From Domibacillus indicus (lineage in GTDB: Bacteria > Bacillota > Bacilli > Bacillales > Domibacillaceae): 64,000 nt of DNA. Position 1 is the first letter of the stretch, and every line of letters starts with the position of its first letter. The translations under genes and the position numbers were made by a program. Positions 8,070 to 18,315 of the stretch are shown in pieces. Below the pieces are notes generated by a model that worked only from the letters and a program-made list of their open reading frames with translations, did not search any database and had not been told where the DNA came from. Where the stretch lies: the NCBI RefSeq assembly GCF_000970685.1, contig NZ_LAJB01000027.1:1-64000 (forward strand). The letters run 5' to 3'.

Positions 8070-9425
8070 ATGACGCACATTAAATTTGATTATTCAAATG
8101 CGCTGCCTTTCTTTGGTGAGCATGAGATCAGCTATTTACGCGATGCAGTAAAAGTGGCGCATCATTCTCTTCATGAGAAAACAGGACAGGGAAATGACTA
8201 TCTTGGCTGGATTGACCTGCCTGTTGATTATGATAAAGAAGAATTTGCCCGAATTCAAAAAGCCGCGGAAAAAATCCGTAACGACTCTGACATATTGGTT
8301 GTAATTGGTATCGGCGGCTCCTATCTTGGCGCCCGTGCTGCCATTGATATGTTAAACCATAGTTTTTATAATGTGCTTTCGGCTGAAAAACGCAACAGTC
8401 CGCAAGTGTTTTTTGCCGGCAACAACATTAGCTCTACATACATGAGTGACTTAATTGAAGTCCTCGACGGAAAAAACTGGTCCATTAATGTTATTTCCAA
8501 GTCAGGTACAACAACAGAACCAGCGCTTGCGTTTCGCCTATTCCGCGATCTTCTTGAAAAGCAGTATGGAAAAGAAGAAGCGAAAAAACGTATTTATGCA
8601 ACAACAGATAAAGCCCGTGGAGCTTTAAAAACAGTTGCAGATGAAGAAGGATACGAAACATTTGTTATTCCAGACGATGTCGGCGGCCGTTATTCTGTAT
8701 TAACAGCGGTAGGGCTTCTTCCGATCGCAGCGGCGGGTGCAGATATTGAAGCAATGATGCAGGGTGCGCGCGATGCACGCGAGGCTTACAGCTCATCTGA
8801 ATTGGAAGAAAACGAAGCCTATCAATACGCAGCAGTCCGCAATGTTTTATACAACAAAGGAAAAACAATTGAAATGCTTATCAACTATGAGCCGGGCCTT
8901 CAGTATTTCTCTGAATGGTGGAAGCAATTGTTCGGCGAGAGTGAAGGAAAGGACTTTAAAGGGATTTATCCATCATCCGCCAACTTCTCAACTGACCTTC
9001 ATTCATTAGGCCAGTATGTGCAGGAAGGGCGCCGTGATTTGTTTGAGACGGTGATCAAGGTTGAGAACCCGCGCAAGTCATTAACGATTGAAAAAGCGGA
9101 AAACGATTTGGACGGCTTAAATTACCTGGCAGGCGAAACAGTTGATTTTGTTAATAACAAAGCATTTGAAGGAACGCTTCTTGCCCATACAGACGGCGGC
9201 GTGCCAAATTTAACTGTATCAATTCCGGCAATGGACGCTTATACATTTGGCTACACAGTATATTTCTTTGAAAAAGCGTGTGCGATAAGTGGATACCTTC
9301 TTGGGGTTAATCCATTTGATCAGCCGGGTGTAGAAGCATATAAAGTGAACATGTTTGCACTTTTAGGCAAGCCGGGCTTTGAAGAGAAAAAAGCTGAGCT
9401 TGAAAAAAGACTTCGCGGGGAATAA
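8070..9425 (+). CDS. pgi: Glucose-6-phosphate isomerase
   Basis: A 451-residue phosphoglucose isomerase, the full length for Firmicutes. It interconverts glucose 6-phosphate and fructose 6-phosphate. The sugar-isomerase phosphate loop is seen in [15 protein letters not shown], the first SIS domain begins with [14 protein letters not shown], and the family signatures [13 protein letters not shown] and [14 protein letters not shown] are intact. The ATG at 8070 (MTHIKFDYS) fits the family start and has GGAGGG 9 bp before it; an upstream in-frame ATG at 8034 has no such site. It connects glycolysis to the glycogen operon nearby through glucose 6-phosphate. Confidence 0.95.
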   Translation: MTHIKFDYSNALPFFGEHEISYLRDAVKVAHHSLHEKTGQGNDYLGWIDLPVDYDKEEFARIQKAAEKIRNDSDILVVIGIGGSYLGARAAIDMLNHSFYNVLSAEKRNSPQVFFAGNNISSTYMSDLIEVLDGKNWSINVISKSGTTTEPALAFRLFRDLLEKQYGKEEAKKRIYATTDKARGALKTVADEEGYETFVIPDDVGGRYSVLTAVGLLPIAAAGADIEAMMQGARDAREAYSSSELEENEAYQYAAVRNVLYNKGKTIEMLINYEPGLQYFSEWWKQLFGESEGKDFKGIYPSSANFSTDLHSLGQYVQEGRRDLFETVIKVENPRKSLTIEKAENDLDGLNYLAGETVDFVNNKAFEGTLLAHTDGGVPNLTVSIPAMDAYTFGYTVYFFEKACAISGYLLGVNPFDQPGVEAYKVNMFALLGKPGFEEKKAELEKRLRGE

Positions 9426-9441
9426 TCCCCCGAAGTTTTTA
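9411..9441 (+). terminator. Terminator after pgi
   Basis: CTTCG plus GGGG at 9411-9420 pair with CCCC plus CGAAG at 9427-9435, with one bulged base, followed by a T-run. It overlaps the pgi 3' end. Confidence 0.85.
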
Positions 9442-9453
9442 TTGAAAAAAGTC

Positions 9454-9481
9454 TTGCATTAAAACGAAAAATAAGTATAAT
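9454..9481 (+). promoter_or_regulatory. Sigma-A promoter of tRNA-Ala(GGC)
   Basis: TTGCAT at 9454-9459 and a perfect TATAAT at 9476-9481 are 16 bp apart, about 38 bp before the mature tRNA. Confidence 0.65.
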
Positions 9482-9519
9482 TGAATCTAGGTGTTAAATA
9501 CATAACGCTTCATAAACGC

Positions 9520-9592
<73 letters not shown>

Positions 9593-9600
9593 TTATTTTT

Positions 9601-9648
9601 CTGTAAAAAAGGACTGCTCATCAGTAAGAGAGCAGTCCTTTTTTACAG
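9601..9648. terminator. Long perfect inverted-repeat terminator (tRNA-Ala / mgtC)
   Basis: A perfect 19-bp inverted repeat, CTGTAAAAAAGGACTGCTC at 9601-9619 and its complement at 9630-9648. T-runs on both strands make it bidirectional. It separates the tRNA from the convergent MgtC-family gene. Confidence 0.9.
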
Positions 9649-9669
9649 GCAAAAGAGAAGAAGGGGCAT

Positions 9670-10368
9670 TTAAGCACCCTCCACATCTACAAATTGCACA
9701 TTTGGAATTTCAGAAAGTGTATAATACACTTCGGTTGTTCTTCGATTAAAGCAAACACCGGCTTTTAACTCCAAAAGGTGTGTGCAGCTGCTCTCGTCAT
9801 AAAAGATATGAATGCGCTTTACTGAAATGTTTTCCTGCTCTACAGCCCGGATAATACCCTGGATATGATGAGGTGCGGGAGTCCGAAGCTTAATATAAAG
9901 AGTTTTTTCCTGCAGGCGGCTCGGACCCGTGAATTTTAAAATAACCGGCAGTATTTCTACCGCCAGAATAATCATAACTACGCCGGCAAGTGCTGCAGAG
10001 TAAAAGCCGGCACCTACGACAACGCCAATACCTGCTGCTCCCCATATCATCGCAGCAGTTGTCAGGCCGGAAATGCTGTCATTTGCCCTGTGCAAAATAA
10101 CTCCGGCGCCAAGAAAGCCGATTCCCGATACAATTTGAGCGGCAAGCCGTAAAGGGTCCATTGTGATATTTACACTGGTATCTTGATAATAAAGATAAAC
10201 GGACTCTACAGAAACAATTGTTAACAAGCAGCTGATAATGGAAATGACAATGCTTGTTTTTAATCCGACCGGCTTTCTTTTTAATTCCCGTTCAAGTCCA
10301 ATTACAGCACCGAGACCGCCGGCCAGTCCAAGCTTCATTAAAATATCTGTTCCCAATATCCATTCCAT
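9670..10368 (-). CDS. MgtC/SapB-family membrane protein
   Basis: A 232-residue protein. The N-terminal part (about 1-140) carries four to five membrane segments with the family signatures GAVIGLERELKRKPVGLKT and IVSGIGFLGAGVILH. The C-terminal part (about 150-232) is a soluble beta-alpha domain, as in longer MgtC proteins. MgtC proteins are linked to magnesium-limited growth and can modulate membrane ATPases or transporters; the role here is inferred. The ATG at 10368 has AGGTG upstream; a TTG further upstream is less likely. A perfect TATAAT lies upstream on the minus strand without a good -35. No magnesium riboswitch was recognised in front. Confidence 0.85.
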   Translation of the reverse strand: MEWILGTDILMKLGLAGGLGAVIGLERELKRKPVGLKTSIVISIISCLLTIVSVESVYLYYQDTSVNITMDPLRLAAQIVSGIGFLGAGVILHRANDSISGLTTAAMIWGAAGIGVVVGAGFYSAALAGVVMIILAVEILPVILKFTGPSRLQEKTLYIKLRTPAPHHIQGIIRAVEQENISVKRIHIFYDESSCTHLLELKAGVCFNRRTTEVYYTLSEIPNVQFVDVEGA

Positions 10369-10482
10369 TAGACAAGCACCTGCTTTCAATTGAATCTTTT
10401 GTTGGTATTATATATGACGAGAAGAAAATCTAGACGGCTTTTTCAAAGTCCGGTTTAAAACAAAAAAACCCTTTAAAAATGC

Positions 10483-10597
10483 TTGCATGATTATAAGAAA
10501 TTATGATATATTACTTTTTGTCCGTTAGAGACAAGCAAAGCTCTTTTGAAAAAACATTTCAAAAAATGATTGCTAAATATTTTTATTATGTTATAAT
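10483..10597 (+). promoter_or_regulatory. Tandem promoters of the 5S-tRNA operon
   Basis: P1 is TTGCAT at 10483-10488 with TATATT at 10507-10512 (18 bp). P2 is TTGCTA at 10570-10575 with a perfect TATAAT at 10592-10597 (16 bp). Tandem promoters are typical of Bacillus rRNA operons. P2 would start transcription about 12 bp before the mature 5S RNA, which leaves no room for a 16S or 23S gene. Confidence 0.6.
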
Positions 10598-10616
10598 AAT
10601 GAATGTCGTAAAACAG

Positions 10617-10732
<116 letters not shown>

Positions 10733-10750
10733 GATTTACTTATAATAAAT

Positions 10751-10826
10751 GGAGGATTAGCTCAGCTGGGAGAGCATCTGCCTTACAAGCAGAGGGTCGG
10801 CGGTTCGATCCCGTCATCCTCCACCA
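10751..10826 (+). tRNA. tRNA-Val(TAC)
   Basis: Cloverleaf with anticodon loop CTTACAA; the CCA end is encoded. First tRNA of the array. Confidence 0.95.
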
Positions 10827-10831
10827 TTTAC

Positions 10832-10907
<76 letters not shown>

Positions 10908-10913
10908 CTTACC

Positions 10914-10989
10914 GAGCCATTAGCTCAGTCGGTAGAGCATCTGACTTTTAATCAGAGGGTCGAAGGTTCGAGTCCTTCATGGCTCACCA
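10914..10989 (+). tRNA. tRNA-Lys(TTT)
   Basis: Cloverleaf with anticodon loop CTTTTAA; CCA encoded. Confidence 0.95.
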
Positions 10990-10996
10990 TTTATAT

Positions 10997-11078
10997 GCGG
11001 GTGTGGCGGAATTGGCAGACGCACCAGACTTAGGATCTGGCGCCGCAAGGCGTGGGGGTTCAAGTCCCTTCACCCGCA
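10997..11078 (+). tRNA. tRNA-Leu(TAG)
   Basis: Class II tRNA with a long variable arm; anticodon loop CTTAGGA. Acceptor GCGGGTG pairs with CACCCGC, the discriminator is A, and CCA is not encoded. Confidence 0.94.
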
Positions 11079-11081
11079 TCT

Positions 11082-11156
11082 GCGGAAGTAGTTCAGTGGT
11101 AGAACATCACCTTGCCAAGGTGGGGGTCGCGGGTTCGAATCCCGTCTTCCGCTCCA
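11082..11156 (+). tRNA. tRNA-Gly(GCC)
   Basis: Cloverleaf with anticodon loop TTGCCAA; discriminator T as usual for glycine; CCA encoded. Confidence 0.95.
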
Positions 11157-11172
11157 ACTTGATTCACTCCAT

Positions 11173-11261
11173 GCCGGGGTGGCGGAACTGGCAGACGCAC
11201 AGGACTTAAAATCCTGCGGTAGGTGACTACCGTACCGGTTCGATTCCGGTCCTCGGCACCA
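11173..11261 (+). tRNA. tRNA-Leu(TAA)
   Basis: Class II tRNA with a long variable arm; anticodon loop CTTAAAA; CCA encoded. Confidence 0.95.
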
Positions 11262-11279
11262 TCTTACAAACGAATAGCT

Positions 11280-11356
11280 GCGCCCGTAGCTCAATTGGAT
11301 AGAGTACTTGACTACGAATCAAGCGGTTAGAGGTTCGAGTCCTCTCGGGCGCGCCA
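11280..11356 (+). tRNA. tRNA-Arg(ACG)
   Basis: Cloverleaf with anticodon loop CTACGAA; A34 is expected to be edited to inosine. Discriminator G; CCA encoded. Confidence 0.95.
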
Positions 11357-11389
11357 TTTACATTTATATATAAACGATCTTTCGTTTTA

Positions 11390-11466
11390 CGGGAAGTAGC
11401 TCAGCTTGGTAGAGCACTTGGTTTGGGACCAAGGGGTCGCAGGTTCGAATCCTGTCTTCCCGACCA
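11390..11466 (+). tRNA. tRNA-Pro(TGG)
   Basis: Cloverleaf with anticodon loop TTTGGGA; CCA encoded. Confidence 0.95.
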
Positions 11467-11476
11467 TCTTAAAATT

Positions 11477-11552
11477 GGGGCCTTAGCTCAGCTGGGAGAG
11501 CGCCTGCTTTGCACGCAGGAGGTCAGCGGTTCGATCCCGCTAGGCTCCACCA
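11477..11552 (+). tRNA. tRNA-Ala(TGC)
   Basis: Cloverleaf with anticodon loop TTTGCAC; CCA encoded. Confidence 0.95.
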
Positions 11553-11567
11553 ATACTTTTCATTTAT

Positions 11568-11644
11568 GGCGGTGTAGCTCAGCTGGCTAGAGCGTACGGT
11601 TCATACCCGTGAGGTCGGGGGTTCGATCCCCTCCGCCGCTACCA
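11568..11644 (+). tRNA. tRNA-Met(CAT), elongator
   Basis: Cloverleaf with anticodon loop TTCATAC. Acceptor GGCGGTG pairs with CGCCGCT, as in the B. subtilis elongator Met tRNA; CCA encoded. Confidence 0.93.
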
Positions 11645-11691
11645 TAATTTCAAATGCTGTTTTGAAAAAAATCATAATCTAATGTAACAAA

Positions 11692-11768
11692 GGACCTTTA
11701 GCTCAGTTGGTTAGAGCAGACGGCTCATAACCGTCCGGTCGCAGGTTCGAGTCCTGCAAGGTCCACCA
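11692..11768 (+). tRNA. tRNA-Ile2(CAT), lysidine type
   Basis: The anticodon loop CTCATAA reads CAT, but the body (acceptor GGACCTT with AAGGTCC) and the array position match the isoleucine tRNA whose C34 is changed to lysidine by TilS. CCA encoded. Confidence 0.88.
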
Positions 11769-11786
11769 TTTGAGTCAAAACAATTT

Positions 11787-11879
11787 GGAGGAATACCCAA
11801 GTCCGGCTGAAGGGATCGGTCTTGAAAACCGACAGGCGGGTCAAACCGCGCAGGGGTTCGAATCCCCTTTCCTCCTCCA
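11787..11879 (+). tRNA. tRNA-Ser(TGA)
   Basis: Class II tRNA with a long variable arm; anticodon loop CTTGAAA. Acceptor GGAGGAA pairs with TTCCTCC. The base after the acceptor stem is T, followed by CCA. Serine tRNAs normally carry G at position 73, so this discriminator is unusual. Confidence 0.92.
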
Positions 11880-11893
11880 TTATTTTTTATCGT

Positions 11894-11967
<74 letters not shown>

Positions 11968-11972
11968 TCGCT

Positions 11973-12049
11973 GGTCCGGTAGTTCAGCTGGTTAGAATGC
12001 CTGCCTGTCACGCAGGAGGTCGCGGGTTCGAGTCCCGTCCGGACCGCCA
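11973..12049 (+). tRNA. tRNA-Asp(GTC)
   Basis: Cloverleaf with anticodon loop CTGTCAC; discriminator G; CCA encoded. Confidence 0.95.
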
Positions 12050-12071
12050 TTTTATACAAAATGCTTTAAAT

Positions 12072-12147
12072 GGCTCAGTAGCTCAGTTGGTAGAGCAAAG
12101 GACTGAAAATCCTTGTGTCGGCGGTTCGATTCCGTCCTGAGCCACCA
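12072..12147 (+). tRNA. tRNA-Phe(GAA)
   Basis: Cloverleaf with anticodon loop CTGAAAA; CCA encoded. Confidence 0.95.
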
Positions 12148-12159
12148 TATTAATACGAT

Positions 12160-12233
12160 GCGGGTGTAGTTTAATGGTAAAACCTCAGCCTTCCAAGCTG
12201 ATGTCGTGGGTTCGATTCCCATCACCCGCTCCA
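12160..12233 (+). tRNA. tRNA-Gly(TCC)
   Basis: Cloverleaf with anticodon loop CTTCCAA; discriminator T; CCA encoded. In B. subtilis a tRNA-His stands between Phe and this gene; it is missing here. Confidence 0.95.
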
Positions 12234-12249
12234 TACATGCAAATTTTAT

Positions 12250-12323
<74 letters not shown>

Positions 12324-12333
12324 TTCTATGTAT

Positions 12334-12408
12334 TCCGCAGTAGCTCAGTGGTAGAGCAATCGGCTGTTAACCGATCGGTCGCAAGTTCGAGTCTTGCCTG
12401 CGGAGCCA
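12334..12408 (+). tRNA. tRNA-Asn(GTT)
   Basis: Cloverleaf with anticodon loop CTGTTAA; discriminator G; CCA encoded. Confidence 0.95.
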
Positions 12409-12411
12409 TCT

Positions 12412-12502
12412 GGGGAAGTACTCAAGAGGCTGAAGAGGCGCCCCTGCTAAGGGTGTAGGTCGGGTAACCGGCGCGAGGGTTCAAATCCCTCCTTCTCCGC
12501 CA
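12412..12502 (+). tRNA. tRNA-Ser(GCT)
   Basis: Class II tRNA with a long variable arm and anticodon GCT in CCCTGCTAAGGG. Discriminator G; CCA encoded. Confidence 0.94.
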
Positions 12503-12505
12503 GAT

Positions 12506-12577
12506 GGCCCCTTGGTCAAGCGGTTAAGACACCGCCCTTTCACGGCGGTAACACGGGTTCGAATCCCGTAGGGGTCA
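12506..12577 (+). tRNA. tRNA-Glu(TTC)
   Basis: Cloverleaf with anticodon loop CTTTCAC; discriminator A; CCA not encoded. Last tRNA of the array. Confidence 0.94.
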
Positions 12578-12586
12578 TAAAAAGCG

Positions 12587-12627
12587 AAAGCACCAGAAAG
12601 TTAATTTTAACTTTTTGGTGCTTTTTT
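12587..12627 (+). terminator. Terminator of the 5S-tRNA operon
   Basis: AAAGCACCAGAAAGTTAA at 12587-12604 pairs with the complementary segment at 12607-12624, and a T-run follows. The 190 bp from here to glgB are AT-rich and presumably hold the glg promoter, but I find no convincing -35/-10 pair there. Confidence 0.9.
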
Positions 12628-12817
12628 ATTTTTATTTATTTCAAGCGCGCTTATAGTTATTTTTAAAAAAATAAGGGAAAATAATTAATAAATGTGGAAA
12701 ATAAAGAAGGATAATGTGCGTTTTTAAAGAATACTAACAACATCAAGACTAATCATGGATTTATCTGCATTTTCCTCTTTTCCACTTCACCAAGAATAGA
12801 TATAAAGGGTGTGGACC

Positions 12818-14692
12818 ATGTCATCAAAAAATTTTTATCCAAGCGAGTTTGATCTCCATTTATTTCATGAAGGAAATCTCTTTAAGGCGTATAACTTATT
12901 CGGGTCTCATATTAAAAATGATAAAACATATTTTGTTTTATGGGCGCCAAATGCAAAAAAAGTACGAGTTATCGGAGATTTTAACGACTGGAACGGCTTA
13001 GAATTTGAAATGATCCAGGTTTCAGCAGAAGGTGTGTGGTTTTTGGAAGTTCCTCTCAATTTGGAAGGTTCCTTGTACAAGTATGAAATTATTGCCCAGA
13101 GCGGGAGAGTCCTTCATAAAACGGATCCTTTTGCCTTCAGGGCAGAGCTTCGTCCCAAAACAGCAAGCATTGTCACACAGCTTAATGGATATGAATGGCG
13201 TGACGAAGAATGGCTTAATTGTAAACAGTCTTCTCATATTTATGAGGAACCAATGGCTGTTTATGAAGTTCATTTAGGCACATGGAAGCGCAAGGGGAAA
13301 GGTGAAAATGACCTTTATACGTACCGTGAATTAGCGGACATGCTGATTCCTTATGTGAAAGAACAGGGATTCACACATATTGAAGTAATGCCTGTAACGG
13401 AGCATCCGTTTGACCGTTCGTGGGGCTATCAGAGCACTGGCTACTTTGCTGCAACAAGAAGATATGGGGAACCGAAGGATTTTATGTACTTTGTCGATGA
13501 ATGTCACCGGGCTGGATTAGGTGTCATTATGGACTGGGTGCCAGGCCACTTTTGTAAGGATGCTCACGGCCTTCATAATTTTGATGGGAATTTCAGCTTT
13601 GAATACGAGAACAGCTGGGATCGTGAAAATTATGTCTGGGGAACAGCAAATTTTGATTTAAGTAAAACGGAAGTACATAGCTTTTTGATCTCCAATGCGC
13701 TTTTCTGGATGGATTATTATCATATTGATGGTTTCAGGGTAGATGCTGTTTCTAATATTTTTTATTGGCCCAACCGGGATGGACTGGAAGCAAATCCGAA
13801 CGGTATAGCATTTTTGCAAAAGTTAAACAAAGCAGTTTTTTCATTCGATTCAAAAGCTCTTATGATCGCGGAAGATTCAAGTGACTGGCCTCAGGTAACT
13901 GCTCCTGTTTACCAGGGAGGAATCGGGTTTAATTATAAGTGGAATATGGGCTGGATGAATGACGTGCTGGAATACATGGAAACCCATTGGAATGAACGCC
14001 GGCATAAGCATAATCTTATGACATTCTCACTGATGTATGCTTATTCGGAAAATTATATTTTGCCGTTTTCACACGATGAAGTAGTTCATGGAAAAAAATC
14101 TCTTCTTGATAAAATGCCGGGTGATTACTGGCAAAAGTTTGCACAATTGCGCCTGCTGCTTATGTTCATGATGGCTCATCCAGGAAAAAAGCTGCTGTTT
14201 ATGGGAACAGAGCTTGCTCCGTTTTCGGAATGGAAGGATCTTGAAGAAATTGACTGGCACTTAACGGATTATGATATGCATCGCAGCTTCAATCGTTATT
14301 TTATGGAGCTTATGGCGTTTTATAAAGCGGAACCGGCTTTATATGAGCTAGACCACAGTCCTGAAGGCTTTGAATGGATTGATGTCCATAATTATGAGCA
14401 AAGCGTTTTATCATTTATGCGTAAAGATAAAAATGGAAATGCACTCGTAATTGTGTGTAATTTTGGTGATTATGGGTACAGTGATTATAAAATAGGAGTC
14501 CCGGAAAAAGGCCAATACGAAGAAGTGTTAAACAGCGATGATACTTTGTATGGAGGTTCTAACCGAGTGAACAAAGGCACCATTGAAGCGGCTTCCAAAG
14601 CGTTTCACGGACAGCCGGCTTTTGTTGAAATAAATGTACCGCCATTCGGCGCAGTTTATTTACGCCACATAGATGAAAAAGGGAGGAACTAA
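12818..14692 (+). CDS. glgB: 1,4-alpha-glucan branching enzyme
   Basis: A 624-residue GH13 enzyme that adds alpha-1,6 branches to glycogen. An N-terminal CBM48-type beta domain spans about 15-120 ([20 protein letters not shown]). The catalytic barrel follows, with region [14 protein letters not shown], region II GFRVDAV holding the nucleophile Asp (about 309), region [13 protein letters not shown] holding the acid Glu (about 352) and region [15 protein letters not shown]-terminal beta domain closes the chain. The ATG at 12818 has AAAGGGTG before it and fits the family start. It is first of the operon glgBCDAP, whose genes touch or overlap. In B. subtilis this operon is expressed during sporulation from a sigma-E promoter; none was recognised here. 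Confidence 0.95.
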   Translation: MSSKNFYPSEFDLHLFHEGNLFKAYNLFGSHIKNDKTYFVLWAPNAKKVRVIGDFNDWNGLEFEMIQVSAEGVWFLEVPLNLEGSLYKYEIIAQSGRVLHKTDPFAFRAELRPKTASIVTQLNGYEWRDEEWLNCKQSSHIYEEPMAVYEVHLGTWKRKGKGENDLYTYRELADMLIPYVKEQGFTHIEVMPVTEHPFDRSWGYQSTGYFAATRRYGEPKDFMYFVDECHRAGLGVIMDWVPGHFCKDAHGLHNFDGNFSFEYENSWDRENYVWGTANFDLSKTEVHSFLISNALFWMDYYHIDGFRVDAVSNIFYWPNRDGLEANPNGIAFLQKLNKAVFSFDSKALMIAEDSSDWPQVTAPVYQGGIGFNYKWNMGWMNDVLEYMETHWNERRHKHNLMTFSLMYAYSENYILPFSHDEVVHGKKSLLDKMPGDYWQKFAQLRLLLMFMMAHPGKKLLFMGTELAPFSEWKDLEEIDWHLTDYDMHRSFNRYFMELMAFYKAEPALYELDHSPEGFEWIDVHNYEQSVLSFMRKDKNGNALVIVCNFGDYGYSDYKIGVPEKGQYEEVLNSDDTLYGGSNRVNKGTIEAASKAFHGQPAFVEINVPPFGAVYLRHIDEKGRN

Positions 14693-14693
14693 G

Positions 14694-15857
14694 ATGGCAA
14701 AACAAAAATGTGTAGCAATGCTTTTAGCAGGAGGAAAAGGAAGCCGTTTAAAAGACTTGACGGAGAGCCTTGCGAAACCAGCAGTGCCATTTGGCGGGAA
14801 ATACCGTATTATTGATTTTCCGCTTTCCAATTGCGCTAATTCAGGCATTCACACAGTCGGTGTTCTCACACAGTATCAGCCGCTTGTATTAAATTCATAC
14901 ATTGGGATCGGAAGCGCCTGGGACCTTGACCGGAAAAACGGCGGAGTAACTGTTTTGCCCCCTTACAGCGAATCATCCGAAGTAAAATGGTATTCTGGAA
15001 CGGCCAGTGCTATTTATCAAAATTTAAACTACATTAAGCAATACGACCCGGAGTATGTCCTTATTTTATCTGGCGACCATATTTATAAAATGAATTATGA
15101 TACAATGCTTGACTATCATATCGAAAAGCAGGCTGACGTGACTATTTCGGTGATTGAAGTTCCCTGGGAAGAAGCCAGCCGCTTTGGCATTATGAACACA
15201 GATGAGAAATACAATGTCACCCGCTTTGATGAAAAGCCGGAAAAGCCAGAAAGCAACCTGGCTTCCATGGGAATTTATATTTTTAACTGGTCGGTTCTTA
15301 GCAAGTATTTAGAGATGGACGAAAGCAACCCGGATTCATCAAATGACTTCGGGAAAGACGTGATTCCGGCTATGCTGGCGGATCAATTAAAGCTTATTGC
15401 TTATCCATTTAAAGGGTATTGGAAAGATGTTGGTACAGTAAAAAGCTTATGGGAAGCAAATATGGATTTGCTTGATGAGGAGCAGGATTTAAATTTATTC
15501 GAGCATTCCTGGCGGATTTATTCTGTTAACCCGAATCAGCCTCCCCAAATTATCGGAACAAAAGCCAAAGTGCAGCATTCACTTGTCAATGAAGGGTGCG
15601 TGATTGACGGGGCGATTGAGCAGTCAGTCATCTTCCAGGGAGTTGAGGTGGAAGAAGATGCGGTTATTAAAGAATGTGTCGTTATGCCCAATGCTCGTAT
15701 TGGACACGGTTCTTTCATTGAACGTGCAATCGTAATGAGCGGTTTGGAAATACCGGATAATACCATTATTCGCAATAATTCTGACGATATACTGCTTATA
15801 ACGGAAGCTTTTTTGGCGGAGAAAATTGAACAACAGACCAGAGTGGAGGAAGCCTGA
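14694..15857 (+). CDS. glgC: Glucose-1-phosphate adenylyltransferase, catalytic subunit
   Basis: A 387-residue ADP-glucose pyrophosphorylase that makes ADP-glucose from glucose 1-phosphate and ATP, the committed step of glycogen synthesis. The N-terminal nucleotidyltransferase domain has the catalytic loop [14 protein letters not shown] (about 11-24), then [19 protein letters not shown], the [10 protein letters not shown] metal site and [11 protein letters not shown]-terminal left-handed beta-helix spans about 290-370. GGGAGG precedes the ATG, which lies two bases after the glgB stop region. In this family activity needs or is boosted by GlgD, encoded next. Confidence 0.95.
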   Translation: MAKQKCVAMLLAGGKGSRLKDLTESLAKPAVPFGGKYRIIDFPLSNCANSGIHTVGVLTQYQPLVLNSYIGIGSAWDLDRKNGGVTVLPPYSESSEVKWYSGTASAIYQNLNYIKQYDPEYVLILSGDHIYKMNYDTMLDYHIEKQADVTISVIEVPWEEASRFGIMNTDEKYNVTRFDEKPEKPESNLASMGIYIFNWSVLSKYLEMDESNPDSSNDFGKDVIPAMLADQLKLIAYPFKGYWKDVGTVKSLWEANMDLLDEEQDLNLFEHSWRIYSVNPNQPPQIIGTKAKVQHSLVNEGCVIDGAIEQSVIFQGVEVEEDAVIKECVVMPNARIGHGSFIERAIVMSGLEIPDNTIIRNNSDDILLITEAFLAEKIEQQTRVEEA

Positions 15858-16867
15858 TGAAAAAATCGATGCTTGGCGTTATTGATGCAACTATGCTGCC
15901 GGGAGAGATGGGCGAGCTTGCAGCATATCGTTCTCCCGCTGCCATTCCGTTTGCAGGGCGTTACCGGCTTATTGATTTTATACTATCCAATTTGGTCAAT
16001 TCAGGAATTCAAAGCGTGGCTATTTTTCCGAGGTCTCCATATCGTTCGTTAATGGATCATTTAGGTTCCGGGAAAGATTGGGATTTGAACCGGAAGCGCG
16101 ACGGCCTGTTTTTCTTCCCGGCTCCTGCAAAAGAAGGACAGTTCAGCCGTATGGCAGAACATCTTGATTATTTTAACCGCAGTGATCAAAAATACGCTGT
16201 TGTTTCCAATTGTACAACAGTGGCAAATATGGATTTCGGTCCTATACTTGACCGGTATTTAAATCAGAATTGCGATATTTTAGAGGTTATGCACAAAGGT
16301 GAAAGTGCTCATATTTATCTTTTGTCTTTGCCGCTTTTACTGGAGTTAATTGAACAGCGGAATGAAACAGGCTATCAATCCGTTCAGGATGTTGTGGAAG
16401 ATTCAGCATCCTCCTTAACAAAATGCAATTATGAATTTGAAGGCTTTTTGAAACGGATTAAATCTGTAAACGATTATTATCAAACGAGCATGCAGTTACT
16501 TGAAAAAGATAAGTGGAGCGAATTGTTTAATGAGTTTCAGCCAATTTACACAAAAGTAAAGGATGAGCCGCCGACAAATTATTTGGCAGGTTCTTATGTA
16601 ACAAATGCGATGATTGCAAACGGCTGTGTTATTGAAGGAGAAGTCAATCATAGTATTGTCTTTCGCGCTGTAACGATTGGGAAAAACTCAACCGTTAAAA
16701 ACAGCATCGTGATGCAAAAAAGCAGAATTGGCCAGAACTGCACCCTGGAACATGTAATTATAGATAAAGACGTATCAGTGGAAGATGGAGCAGTCTTGCG
16801 CGGAACCCCGGAAGAGCCGCTCGTTATTAAAAAAGGATCTGTGGAAAGTGCGGTGACAAGTACGTGA
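15857..16867 (+). CDS. glgD: GlgD, regulatory subunit of glucose-1-phosphate adenylyltransferase
   Basis: A 336-residue homologue of GlgC that has lost the nucleotide-binding glycine-rich loop. Where GlgC has GGKGSRL, this protein reads [18 protein letters not shown]. The sugar-side segment [20 protein letters not shown] is kept, but the SGDHIYK metal site is replaced by SNCTTVAN. A beta-helix domain with [16 protein letters not shown] and later coils remains. In Bacillus the GlgCD complex is the active enzyme and GlgD is thought to have a regulatory role. The ATG overlaps the glgC stop (TGATG). It should not be read as a decayed pseudogene, because the frame and the beta-helix are intact. 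Confidence 0.92.
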   Translation: MKKSMLGVIDATMLPGEMGELAAYRSPAAIPFAGRYRLIDFILSNLVNSGIQSVAIFPRSPYRSLMDHLGSGKDWDLNRKRDGLFFFPAPAKEGQFSRMAEHLDYFNRSDQKYAVVSNCTTVANMDFGPILDRYLNQNCDILEVMHKGESAHIYLLSLPLLLELIEQRNETGYQSVQDVVEDSASSLTKCNYEFEGFLKRIKSVNDYYQTSMQLLEKDKWSELFNEFQPIYTKVKDEPPTNYLAGSYVTNAMIANGCVIEGEVNHSIVFRAVTIGKNSTVKNSIVMQKSRIGQNCTLEHVIIDKDVSVEDGAVLRGTPEEPLVIKKGSVESAVTST

Positions 16868-18315
16868 AAGTTTTATTTGCTGTTTCCGAATGTGTACCAT
16901 TCGTTAAATCAGGGGGGCTTGCCGATGTAGCAGGCGCCCTTCCTAAAGAATTAGCTAAATTAGGGGCGGACGTAAGGGTAATTATGCCAAAATACAGCCT
17001 TATCCCTGAAAAATTTGAAAAATTAATGAAGCAGGCAGCTGTTTATACCGTTCCAGTCGGATGGAGAAATCAATATTGTGCTGTTTTTGAGCTGAAGCAG
17101 GATGGCGTCACTTATTATTTTGTTGACAACCTTTATTACTTTAGAAGAGACAGCTTGTACGGCCACTACGATGACGGAGAGCGTTTTTCTTATTTTACAA
17201 GAGCGGTTCTTGACTCATTGCACCATCTCGATTTCTTTCCGGATATCCTGCATTGCCATGATTGGCATACAGCTATGATTCCGTTTATGCTCAAGGTTGA
17301 GCATCAGCATCGCCCTGGATATGAAAAAATTCGTGCGGTCTTTACGATTCATAATTTGATGTTCCAGGGGATTTTTCCGCCTCAGGCTGTGACCGATTTA
17401 TTAAACTTACATAGCCAGCATTATCAGACAGGCCAGCTTGAATTTAATGGGAATACTAATTTTATGAAGGGCGGACTGATCGCTTCCGATGAAATCACAA
17501 CTGTCAGCCCGACTTACAGAAATGAAATTTTAAATCCTTATTTCGGAGAACGGCTTGAAGGTGTACTTCAAGAGCGCCATGGTGACTTAACTGGTATTTT
17601 AAACGGAGTTGATTATTCGATTTACAATCCAGAAGCTGACGAAATGATTGAGCCGTATAATACAGAAGATATGGCTGGAAAGAAAGAAAATAAGCGGCGG
17701 CTTCAAGAGTTTTTCCATTTGCCAGTACGTGAGAATGTGCCAATTGTGGGCATAGTATCCCGCCTGACAAAACAAAAAGGGCTTGATCTGGTCCGGCATG
17801 TTTTTCATGAAATGCTTGCCGAAGACGTTCAGTTTATTTTGCTTGGCAGTGGAGAGTCCGAGTTTGAACACTTCTTCCGAGAGATGGAATGGGCCTATCC
17901 GGAAAAGGTTCGTTCTTATATCGGATTTAATGAAGGGCTGGCCCATCAGATTTATGCAGGATCTGATTTGTTTTTAATGCCGTCTCAATTTGAGCCGTGC
18001 GGCCTTGGACAGCTTATCGCAATGAAGTATGGCTCGCTGCCGCTTGTCCGCGAAACAGGCGGCCTAAATGATACTGTTCATTCTTATAATGAATTTACAG
18101 GAGAAGGCAATGGCTTTTCATTCGCCAATTTTAACGCTCATGATATGCTGCACACTTACAGACGCGCTTTGTATTTTTACCAAGAGGAACCTGAAGCATG
18201 GGCGAAAATTGTCGAGAACGCAATGAAAGCAGATTACAGCTGGTCACAGTCTGCCAAAGCATATATGAAACTATATGAAGAGGTATCCAACAGGAGGGAA
18301 AGCCATGTTTTCTGA
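16864..18315 (+). CDS. glgA: Glycogen synthase (ADP-glucose)
   Basis: A 483-residue GT5 glycosyltransferase with a GT-B fold that extends alpha-1,4-glucan from ADP-glucose. The N-terminal [13 protein letters not shown] is the ADP-glucose binding KxGGL motif (about 16-28). The C-terminal domain has [11 protein letters not shown] and the nucleotide-sugar motif [19 protein letters not shown]. The start is a GTG overlapping the glgD stop (GTGA). It lies between glgD and glgP, as in other Bacillus operons. Confidence 0.95.
   Translation: MKVLFAVSECVPFVKSGGLADVAGALPKELAKLGADVRVIMPKYSLIPEKFEKLMKQAAVYTVPVGWRNQYCAVFELKQDGVTYYFVDNLYYFRRDSLYGHYDDGERFSYFTRAVLDSLHHLDFFPDILHCHDWHTAMIPFMLKVEHQHRPGYEKIRAVFTIHNLMFQGIFPPQAVTDLLNLHSQHYQTGQLEFNGNTNFMKGGLIASDEITTVSPTYRNEILNPYFGERLEGVLQERHGDLTGILNGVDYSIYNPEADEMIEPYNTEDMAGKKENKRRLQEFFHLPVRENVPIVGIVSRLTKQKGLDLVRHVFHEMLAEDVQFILLGSGESEFEHFFREMEWAYPEKVRSYIGFNEGLAHQIYAGSDLFLMPSQFEPCGLGQLIAMKYGSLPLVRETGGLNDTVHSYNEFTGEGNGFSFANFNAHDMLHTYRRALYFYQEEPEAWAKIVENAMKADYSWSQSAKAYMKLYEEVSNRRESHVF

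Noticed and set aside
15857-16867. glgD as a decayed duplicate of glgC
   Set aside because: The frame is intact, it is translationally coupled in the operon, and loss of the catalytic loop is normal for GlgD.
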